Source: Teratosphaeria epicoccoides
Taxonomy: Eukaryota; Ascomycota; Dothideomycetes; Mycosphaerellales; Teratosphaeriaceae
Direction: 5' to 3'
NCBI GenBank assembly: GCA_021401465.1
Contig: JADDMT010000273.1
Span: 1-20,452 of the forward strand
DNA: 20,452 nt
Within the stretch, counting starts at the first letter, position 1, and every line of letters begins with the position of its first letter. The notes beneath the pieces are model-generated. The model was not told the origin of the DNA. It made no database searches and saw only the letters and a list, made by a program, of their open reading frames with translations. Of this stretch, positions 1 through 8,045 are shown piece after piece. The translations under genes and the position numbers were made by a program.

Positions 1-408
1 AGTCGTCGTCTTCCTGGCTTCGGCGCTGCTGACGTGATCCAGATAATCCGTTAGATGAGGCTAGATAAACTCGAACGCCGGTCCCTTCAGGTAAGAGACA
101 ATGTACATCATTCGCTTATGATGTGTCATAAACCGTTCCGTATCCACGTTAAATGCTAACTAGCATTGTAGGATAAACATCTCGACTTAAGATCGTTGTC
201 CTGTAAACTCTGTAGGGCTTCCCATCTTGAAGCCGTTGTTGCCGTGTCCATTCCCGGTAGTTAAACCTGCGACGGATGCTAGAGCCATCTCGCTAAGGTG
301 AATGGATTCGAGCTACTACGTGACTTGAGGTATAGCGGCAACTTGTTCTCGTGGTGTCGGTTAACTGTCGCTAGAGCTTGAACTAACAGTTAAAGAACTA
401 CTTGACAT
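1..408 (-). pseudogene. gag: Element A gag, N-terminal part, broken
   Basis: Start of the Gag capsid region of a Ty3/Gypsy-type retrotransposon, read leftwards and cut by the window edge after 136 codons. The start is the ATG at 408-406, about 100 bp past the LTR, followed by a Ser-rich leader (MSSSS, then SSSSSDS). Further in are SPTEFTG, VEMFILQC and YIVSYLKG, which fit the opening of fungal retrotransposon Gag domains; the same frame is found in element B from 8046, so the two copies support each other. In-frame stops (two adjacent in the leader, then one before VEMF, one after ILQC and one after FEFI) stand where Gln is likely, as expected from RIP. This copy carries fewer such changes than element B. 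The product would be virus-like-particle structural protein; this copy cannot make it. Confidence 0.8.
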
Positions 409-491
409 AGGCGTATATCAAGCGCTCGCCGAGTCTCCTAATGCTTCCCTAGAAGTAGTGCTTAAAATGTCATAAGGGTAGGTGCTGATAG

Positions 492-505
492 CAGGAAGGT
501 GACCA
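492..505 (-). other. Probable tRNA primer-binding site of element A
   Basis: Directly after the LTR end (two bases on) the minus strand reads TGGTCACCTTCC. A start with TGG is usual for sites that pair with the CCA end of a tRNA. The matching place in element B (7949 onwards) reads TAGTTACCTTCC, which differs by G-to-A and C-to-T changes of the RIP kind. I have not assigned the tRNA. Confidence 0.5.
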
Positions 506-704
506 GGTGTTAGACTCGGGAGCTGTGAAGAATATCGATAATAGTAGTTGACCTTGTAACTGACTCTCCTCTAAGCAAGAGAGGATTGAATTAAGATTAA
601 GCACGAAGCTCCTAACTACCTGTCCTAAAGCTATCCCTATATACTAGAGAGCGACAGAGCAGCTCTGTTAGATCTGTTGACAGACCCGACAGATCCGTGT
701 CTGT

Positions 705-824
705 AGATCTGTAGACTAACCCCACAGATCTAAGGGTCTGTTATCACGTGACAGATCCCTTCTTCCTTGTAAGCCTATGGATCTGTAGACTAACCCTACA
801 GATCCGGGGATCTGTCCTCACGTG
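705..824. repeat. Palindromic modules and E-boxes in LTR A
   Basis: Two related hairpin-forming units lie here. At 779-805 the arms GGATCTGTAG and CTACAGATCC are perfect inverted repeats around a 7-base loop; at 705-731 the same unit has one mismatch (AGATCTGTAG / CCACAGATCT). Each is followed by a segment with a CACGTG core (745-750 and 819-824). The second core is flanked by GATCTGTC/GACAGATC-type arms. CACGTG is the classical bHLH (E-box) site, so these may be U3 promoter elements; binding is inferred only from the motif. Confidence 0.6.
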
Positions 825-853
825 ACAGATCCTTTCTTCCATGACTATGCCTA

Positions 854-889
854 TGACTCATAGTACTCCTATGACGGTACTATGACTCA
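854..889. promoter_or_regulatory. Two TGACTCA sites in LTR A U3
   Basis: TGACTCA occurs at 854-860 and 883-889, each inside TATGACTCATAG. This is the consensus of AP-1/Gcn4-type bZIP factors. Element B keeps one (TGAGTCA at 7637-7643), while the other has become TAAGTCA, as RIP would do. Near the start of the LTR this fits a stress- or starvation-responsive enhancer, but that role is inference. Confidence 0.45.
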
Positions 890-990
890 TAGCACTTAGG
901 ACCTACATGATCCTGTATCCTATAGTACTCCGGACAGTACTCCTGACACTTATGACACTGCATGTGCCTGCGAACCTAGTGCCTAAATTT

Positions 991-3900
991 AGGGCGAAGT
1001 CGTAGCGGCTTAAGGCGCGTATAACGTGCGCCTCTAACTTGCGGACTCCTTAGGAGAAGTGCGCGAGACTAACGAAGTCTTCTATGCTAAAGACATTCCT
1101 AATAAGGAGCTCCTACTTAGCTACCCTTAGTGCTACAAGCAGGGAGTCGTTGTTAATAGAGCTACTAACAACTAGTTCTACAGCTCTATAGGCGAAGTTC
1201 CTGCAGTGCAGATACGTGACATACATAGCTTCTACAAGGACATGAAGAAAGTCTAATGCGTATATGCGGTCTACATACAGAACGTTAAGGAAGACGTTAC
1301 CCTTCTGCCTAAGTTAGAGGAATACGCCGATATTTTCGACGTAGAGGCTACGGCCTATACCTAGGCCCTAGACGCGGAACATGCGATTAACCTTAAGGAG
1401 AGTTATAATCCTCTGTATCGACCTCTATACCCTATGTCGGAATCGTAGCTCGAAACACTTCGAGACTACCTCTACAAGGCGCAAAGGAACGCGTAGATCC
1501 GACGAAGCGACAGCGAGGCTAGAGCGTTAGTTATGTTCGTCCTAAAGAAGGATAACATACTCCGCCTATACGTTAACTATAGGGGCCTTAACATAGTAAC
1601 CTAGAAAAACCGCTGCCCCCTACTACTTATTAGCGAGACGCTTGACTGCCTTAGTCGCGCCGCTATCTTCTTGTCTATTGACTTGAAGGACGCCTACTAC
1701 TAGATACTAATCCGAAAGGGCGACAAGTAGAAGACTATATTCCGAATGTAGTATAGACACTTCGAGTATATAGTGATACTATTTAGCTTAACTAACATAC
1801 TAGTAACGTTCTAAGCGTATATTAACTAGGCCCTAGCCGGCCTCGTTAACACCTGCTACGTAGTATATTTAGACGATATACTAGTCTACTCTGACTTAAT
1901 AGAGGAGCATATTTAGCATCTAAGGATAGTACTCGAATAGCTCCGCAAGTTCGCTCTGTACGCGAACCTAAAGAAGTGCTTATTCCTGACAGATAGGATT
2001 AAGTTTCTCGGATACATCGTCTCTACAGAAGGAGTCATCATAGATGACTAAAGGGTGTCCGTAATTACAGAGTAGCTGCGGCCGACTACTCTCCGAGAAG
2101 TGTAGGTGTTCCTAGGATTTACTAACTTCTATCGCAGATTCATACGATCCTACTCGAAGATCGTGGCCCCCCTCACGGCCCTCGCAAAGGGCGCGATTTA
2201 AGGAAAGAAGCTAGGGAGGGTGCCTTAGGAGGAGGCTTAGAGCAAGGCTTTCTCTAAACTTAAAGCAGCTTTTTAAACCGCGCCTATACTTCGGCACTTT
2301 GACCCTACTACGAAGATCTAGATAGAGACTAATGCTTCAAAATTCGTAATAGCTGCAATTATATCGTAGCTCTAGTTGCATAAAGGCAGTACGCGATAGT
2401 ACCTGATTACCTTCTAGTCGCGGAAGATGCAGGGTACTAAGCTTAACTATAAGACTTACGACTAAGAGCTTTTAGCTATTGTTAACAGCTTCAAGGAGTA
2501 CTAATACTACCTTAAAGGCGTAGCGTACCCTATTAAGGTGCTTACCGACTATAACAACCTTCGCGGCTTCATAGGTATGAAGTAGCTAAGTAGTCGGCAA
2601 GCAAGGTAGGCGACTTTCCTCGCTAGCTTTAACTTCGTTATCTAGCATCGTTCTAGAAAGACGAATCCGGCCGACAGTCCTTCGCGACGACTAGACTATG
2701 ACACTAGGGAGGAGGGTAACTAACAGCTTCTCCCTACGCTGCAAACGAAGCTTGTAGTTTAGGGCGGCGATCTGTCGTTAGCTCCTCTTGTAGGTCGACT
2801 ACAGGTCTAATGGGGCCTCACGGCCTCCGCTAGTGACGAACCCTCCTATCTGGCAGTTATGGCGACTATGTCTAGCTCGATCCGTGCGGTAGTTAACTAG
2901 CTTACATGTAGTAAGCATGCAATGTCTAAAGAACCCTTTAAAGAAGTCTCGAGACTTATTTAGCAGTTACAAGAGCGAGAACCGGAGTTAATTAATGAGG
3001 GTGTAGCCCTCTAGGACACCGTAGGCAGTCTGAAGTACTAGACTAAGTCAGGCGACTTGTAGTACTTTGATAATAGGCTCTACGTACCTGCTAACTACAT
3101 ACTCCGTTCGCAGCTCCTCTGTATTTATTATGACAATAAACTCGCGGGCCATTTTAGCGCAGAGAAGACAAACGCACTTCTCGGATGTAAATACTAGTAG
3201 CCTACGCTAGAACAGGATGTCTCTGACTATGTCAAATCCTGCTAGACATGCTAGGTTAGCAAATCTTAGCGCTATTGCCCCTATGGTAATGCTTAGGCGC
3301 TCTTACTACTAGAGAGACTATAGTAGGACTTGACCATAGATTTTATCACTAATTTGCTGCTAGCAAAGTAGAGAGGCAATGTAGTTAATGCTGTCCTTGT
3401 AGTAGTCGACTAATACTCTAAGATGAATGTCTTTATCCTATGTACGAAAAGATGCACAAGTAGCGAGCTTGCGCGACTACTTCGCGACGAAGTTATATAG
3501 CGCTTTAGTGTCCCCTAAAGTATCCTATTAGATCGAGGTTCTGTCTTTACTAGTAAATACTAGCAAGAATTTATGTTTAAGGCGCGTGTTAAGTACTACC
3601 TAAGTACAGCATTCTATCTACAGACTAATAGTTAGACTAAACGTATAAACTAGACTCTTAAGTAGTACCTTTAGTGCTACTACGCTAAGAACTAGGATGC
3701 CTAGGCTAACGTAATTCCTATGGCGGAATTTGTAGTTAATAACAGCGTGCATGCTACTATGCGCATGTCGCTATTTTAGATTCTTTATGGCTTTAATCTA
3801 GAAATACACCTAGAACTGCCTTAGGACGAGTCTTCTAAGGAGAGGGTGCTAGCTACTACGGAATTAGCGTAGTATATGCGCGAGGTACATTTAGTGCTAG

Positions 3901-4703
3901 TAGAATACTAGAAAAAGGCCTTAGAACCCTAGATTAAACATAATAACGCCTATGCTAAACTAATGTAGTATGTAGTTAGTATGAAGGTGTTACTATTAAC
4001 GAAGAATCTTAAGCTCAAACTTCCGAGTAAGAAGATAACGCCGAGGTTCGTTAGACCCTTCTAGATACGTAACGCGATAGGCTCGTAGGCATACTAGCTA
4101 TTGTTGCTATCGTCGTATTATGTGCATGATGTCTTCTACGTATCTCTACTCGAACTATAGGTACAGCGCGAGGGCGAAGAGCCTGCGGACCCGATGCTAG
4201 TAGCAGAAGAGAACAAAGAGTAGGAAGTCGAGGGTATTAAGGATAGTATGCAGCGTAAGGGCGTAACGTACTATCTAGTGAAGTAGAAAGGATACCTACC
4301 TAAGTACACATAATAGGTTCCGGCTAAAGACTACAAGAACGCTCTAGAAGCTATTCGTGAATTCGAAGAGCGGAGGAGGTATAAGCAGGGCTTAAGAAGG
4401 TCGATTCGTAGGAAGATAAGGGCTTCGGAGCAGAATTCTTAACACGTGTATGTAGCGCATAATACGTAGAGTAATAACGAGAAGCAAACGCCCTACTCAT
4501 ATATCATTAATGCCTAAAGGCACACCTAGAATAAACCTAAGGAGAACAAGAGACATGCTTAGATTAGCTTCGTAGCTAATGCTTAGCGACTACTAGTTAG
4601 GGGCTTCCTAACTGAACCCGAAGTAGAAGAGTCTCTCTTATTACGGTCCGCTAGGGACTACCTACCTACACGGGGTCTACTAAACACCCTGAAGCGACTA
4701 TGA
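991..4703 (+). pseudogene. pol: C1 pol relic: RT-RNase H-integrase-chromodomain
   Basis: Polyprotein of a chromodomain-bearing Ty3/Gypsy element. One frame (codons starting at multiples of 3) runs to a TGA at 4701-4703. In order: end of the protease linker; reverse transcriptase with DLKDAYY (about 1680) and the YLDD catalytic box at 1866-1877; RNase H near 2325; integrase zinc-binding region near 3121; integrase core with Asp at 3339-3341 and 3531-3533; chromodomain at about 4270-4366 (YYLVK-stop-KGY, then NALEAIREFE). Dozens of in-frame TAG/TAA codons replace Gln or Trp. Key residues are lost: the integrase third acidic residue is Lys (AAA, 3639-3641), the first RNase H Asp is Asn, and the integrase His pair is Tyr-Tyr. 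Gag and protease are missing because element A adjoins at 957. The last 46 bp overlap the end of ORF1 on the other strand. Confidence 0.88.
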
Positions 4704-6079
4704 GTGACAGGGGTAGCAACGCCATAAAGAGAGGCCGGCATCTTCTTCTTTAGTAGGTTATAAGGGAGCTTGTCTTTAGAGCCTATAGTAGCTAGAGAAC
4801 TAGTAACATCCTTACCGCGCCTAGTCGCGACAACTACCTCATCCTTAGCATTAGAAGGCGAAGAGACTCGAGCGCGCTTGCGGCTGTCGCGCTCGGCCCT
4901 CAAGATTATCTTGCGCTTCTTAACACGAGTGTCGACTACATTATTAGACTTAGTGTCCCCCTTAGGCGTAACTAGTGCGGTGACACTATAGCGCGAATGG
5001 ATCATGTTAGGACCGAAGGTATCCTAGACGTTGTCATCCTCCTTATCCTCAAAGATCTGGCCTAGAGGCTTGTACCTTAGCGTCTTGACAGACGTAGTAC
5101 GGGTCGCAAGCAGGGAAGGTTCGGCTTCCTCGTCGCTAACCTCAATTTTGGCCCTAGCCTTCTTCTTCTTCTTAGACAGTAGCGTCAAGGCAGCGTAGGC
5201 AGCGGCGCTACAATGTGTTAGCTATACGTACGCGACAGGATTCGAGTAAGTAACTTACGGCTTAGTCCTTAGGACTAGCTTAGAGGCAGGCTGTCTCTTA
5301 GTATGGCGCTAGGGCGTAGCCTTAGCGGCAGGAGCGGTGAATTGCTTAATAACCTTCTTGCAGATTATCCGCGTCTTAAAGTCATCGTTAATAGAGATAA
5401 GGGCCTCGAGTTGCTAACGCTAACAGCTAGTCGGATATTTCTCGACGCTAACGTTAGCCTAGCGGAGAAAGTTAGCATTTATACTTAGAGAGTACCCGCA
5501 CTATATGCGTACTATGGCGAAGGTCTCGACCTAAATAGTTAGTACCTTTAAGATCTTCTAGACTAAGTCTACGATTAGACCTAGACAAACGTTTTCGCCT
5601 ATTAGTAGAGAGTCGAAGCGAACACTGCTGTGAGAACAGTTAGTAGTCGCGGTAAAGCACAAGAGGGCGCCAAGTAGGTAGGCGAGTACCTCGCGGTACT
5701 TAGCCTATAGCCTGTTCGTAGTTAGAGTGCCTTTAGTAATCCCCTTGTCGCGCGTACTCTAGAAGTTATCGATGTTATAGCAGAGCTAGTTGTACTCGCT
5801 ATACACCTCTTCAGGGAGGTCTTAGCATTTTTGATGCTTGCTATTATAGTTGACATAATTGCGGTAGACACTACTCTCATCAAATCCGCTAACGTAGATC
5901 TTAGCTACGCTTTAGTTAGTATAAGCCACGCATACCTCGCGGGTAGGGGACGCCTTACTAACACGCGGAGGAGAAATGTGTGTAGCTTGGCTACTAAGGT
6001 TGTCGAGGCATTGTCGACATAAGCGACGATCGCGGGCAGAGTAAGTAGCGTCGAACTTAGTCTGTAGCATATAAGCTAT
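4658..6079 (-). pseudogene. ORF1 (copy in C1), Cys-rich N-term, basic C-term, broken
   Basis: A 1422-nt frame, exactly as long as the copy at 12698-14119. I do not recognise a named family. The N-terminal 100 residues hold paired cysteines, the middle is mixed, and the C-terminal third has KKKKKARAK, an acidic patch, VKKRK and RDSRKRAR, which look like nuclear-localisation or nucleic-acid-binding stretches. The start codon has become ATA (6079-6077) by a RIP-type change, and in-frame stops interrupt it; the longest open part is the last 115 codons (5005-4658). It converges on the pol relic and overlaps its end by 46 bp. The TATA-containing block 6080-7237 lies directly upstream. Open frames on the opposite strand within it are shadows. 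Confidence 0.7.
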
Positions 6080-6234
6080 TATAGCTAAGATAAGTTAGTT
6101 GATCTTAATTAATTGATTAAAGAAGAAGAAGCTCTAGTTTAGACCCGTAGACATAGTAAGGCGCAAGCTAAGCGAAATAGGAGCAGAGGTCGATGTTAGT
6201 GTCTTAGAACAGGAAAGTTTAGGAAGCGACGAGG

Positions 6235-6242
6235 TTTTTATA
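6235..6242 (-). promoter_or_regulatory. TATA box of ORF1, copy 1
   Basis: On the minus strand this reads TATAAAAA, preceded by AGAGGG and followed by CCTCGTCGC. It lies 163 bp upstream of the (mutated) ORF1 start, the same distance as in the other two copies, and supports transcription of ORF1 from this block. Confidence 0.6.
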
Positions 6243-6435
6243 CCCTCTAACAGCCCCCCTGTTGCCTATCGCAACTGTTAAGCTAGTAACTCAAACTACA
6301 TGCGCAGAGTACCTACCTTTAGTTAACTTACAAGAGGACCTAATGATGCAAGAACGGATAATACGGCTGTTACGCATGTGCGCCGACTACACTCGTGCTA
6401 GCCTACTAGCATGAAAATGTAGCGAGACCCGCGCT

Positions 6436-6449
6436 AGGAGCGCGCTCCT
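6436..6449. repeat. 14-bp perfect palindrome in block copy 1
   Basis: AGGAGCGCGCTCCT, 788 bp from the outer end of the block. It is kept unchanged in all three copies (12328-12341, 19289-19302) although nearby bases differ. It has only CpG and no CpA, so RIP would spare it; selection need not be invoked. Confidence 0.6.
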
Positions 6450-7238
6450 GCCGTTTTAAGTAGTACGCGTAGAGCGTCCGCGTACCTTCCTACTACCCTA
6501 AGGTTCTACGACACGTTCTCTACAGTCACGACTAAATAGGGACAGCTAAGCTACTTGGCGAGGCCGGCGCGCATGCTCGCCCTATAATTTCAAGGATTAA
6601 CTAAAGTACGTACTCATAGTATCCTGATATCTCGATCTGCATGTAAAGCGAAGGTGTTACGAAGCTACCTAACATGTAACAGGTTAAAACCCGCCTAAGT
6701 TAGCAGCCTCTGCCCTGTACTCGCTACGAAGGTGTTAAGGTATATACATGACACATGTTACGTAGGCTATCTACCTATTTACCCTTACGTAGTGTAAGTG
6801 TACTACATCCCGTACCCTATACGTTCTACATGCATTACTTGGTAAGGCTAGGGACATCCTCATAGGAGGAGGGGCAGTGATACGGTTAATACTAGGGGGC
6901 TATTAGAACCGCATAGGTTCTAATGCCTGCCCTTAGCATGTAGTGACCCTGCTACATATAGCAAGGGGGTCCTTCGTACATACGTTAGCTCGTATGTCGT
7001 CTAAGTAGGATTAGTTGTCGATGTAGGACGCCCCTACGTCGCTAACCCTACAGTACCCCTACAGGGTTAGGCTTAGACATGCTTTCCCTAATTAAGGAGC
7101 GTCAGGGGTTATAAGCACCCTTAGCGCTACCTCTACGATAAGCAGAAAGCAGCGCTATCTTGTACCTACTAAAAGGTCGGATTACTCTGTTATACTGCGA
7201 GATATTTCTATATCATATAGCATATACATCTATATTAT

Positions 7239-7559
7239 AAGGTCTTCGTAGGCGAAATTAACGTACCTTTTAGTCTTTGTACTAAGCATATAGTATTACT
7301 TAAGGCCTTCTTAGTAGTGCGGGCTATATCGCAGGACAAGCGGCAAAACAAGTACCTCTAAGGTCTAGTTAGTAATCTATTATTTCGTAAGTAGTACTTT
7401 ATTAAAGACCCTAAGGCGAAGGATAGCAAGTTTAACGCTTATAATAAGCCTGTAATAATTGTTGCAGATTAGAATGATTATAAGAACGTCGCTAAGATGC
7501 TTAGTGTCTTTAAGCCTACAAGGAAGTCTGCTATCTATAAGGCGTTCTTCCTGTCATGA
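7239..7559 (+). pseudogene. Unrecognised C-terminal coding fragment
   Basis: About 105 codons in one frame between the outer end of block copy 1 and the LTR of element B. The frame starts abruptly at the block edge (KVFVGEINVPFSLCTKH...) and ends with AIYKAFFL followed by a TGA just inside the LTR, so both ends may be artificial. Three in-frame stops (one TAA, two TAG) sit where Gln or Trp could be; otherwise the composition, with many Lys and hydrophobic residues, is protein-like. It is probably a piece of another repeat that was the target of both neighbours. I cannot name its family. Confidence 0.4.
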
Positions 7560-7946
7560 GTGTCAGGAGTACTGTAGGTTATAGGATCATGAGGGTCCTA
7601 AGTGCTATAAGTCATAGTATAGTCATAGGAGTACTATGAGTCATAGGCATAGTCATAGGAGAAAGGATCTGTCACGTAAGGACAGATCCTTAGATCTGTA
7701 GGGTTAGTCTACAGATCTATAGGCCTGCAAGGAAGAAGGGATCTGTTATGGGATAATAGACCCTTAGATCTATTAGGTCTGTCGACAGATCTAACAGAGC
7801 TACTCTGTCTCTCTAGTATATAGGGATAGCTTCAGGACAGGCAGTTAGGAGCTTCGTGCTTAATTCAATTCCCTTTTCCTAGGGGATAGTTAGTTACAAG
7901 GTTAACTGCTATTGTTAATATTCTTCATAGCTCTACGAGTCTAATA
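7552..7946 (+). repeat. 5' LTR of element B
   Basis: About 395 bp, inverted relative to the element A LTR (508-957). It starts TGTCATGAGTGTCAGG and ends TCTAATA (TCTAACA in A, a C-to-T change in CpA). It keeps TGAGTCA at 7637-7643 and a 27-bp hairpin unit (AGATCTGTAG / CTACAGATCT arms, about 7692-7718); the second hairpin unit of A is lacking. RIP changes are denser than in A. No 3' LTR of this element is in the window. Confidence 0.8.
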
Positions 7947-7948
7947 CC

Positions 7949-7960
7949 TAGTTACCTTCC
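7949..7960 (+). other. Degraded primer-binding site of element B
   Basis: TAGTTACCTTCC lies two bases after the LTR end. The element A counterpart reads TGGTCACCTTCC. The two differences are RIP-type transitions, so priming would be impaired here. Confidence 0.45.
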
Positions 7961-8045
7961 TACTATCGGCACCTACCCTTATGACATTTTGAGCACTACT
8001 TCTAAGGAAGCATCAGGAGACTCGTTAAGCGCTTAACATACGCCT

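Larger units (their letters stand above)
508..957 (-). repeat. LTR of element A (5' LTR)
   Basis: About 450 bp, matching the plus-strand repeat at 7552-7946. In minus-strand sense it begins TGTCAT(G/A)AGTGTCAGG and ends TCTAACA, giving TGT...ACA ends; a primer-site-like sequence and the gag leader follow. It is about 55 bp longer than the element B LTR, mainly because a module with AGATCTGTAG/CTACAGATCT arms is present twice here and once there. Ends were set by where the two copies align and by TG/CA rules; the 3' end could be off by a few bases. Confidence 0.8.
6080..7237 (-). repeat. Promoter-like block, copy 1 (upstream of ORF1)
   Basis: The 1158 bp upstream of ORF1. The same block, with exactly the same length between its TG end and the ORF1 start, is found at 11540-12697 and 18501-19658. 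The outer end is TAATATAGATG here against TGATATAGATG in the others, a G-to-A change of the RIP type. It contains a TATA box 163 bp before the ORF1 start and several short palindromes. Whether it is (part of) an LTR or the promoter of a separate unit is open. I see no coding signal inside it. Confidence 0.78.

Noticed and set aside
5303..6022. Open frames on the strand opposite ORF1 (5303-5488 and 5831-6022; similar ones at 12689-12946, 19716-19916, 4770-4991 and 13750-14019)
   Set aside because: They recur in the copies only because ORF1 does. RIP-made TAG codons read as CTA on the other strand, which keeps antisense frames open. No start context or protein-like pattern of their own.
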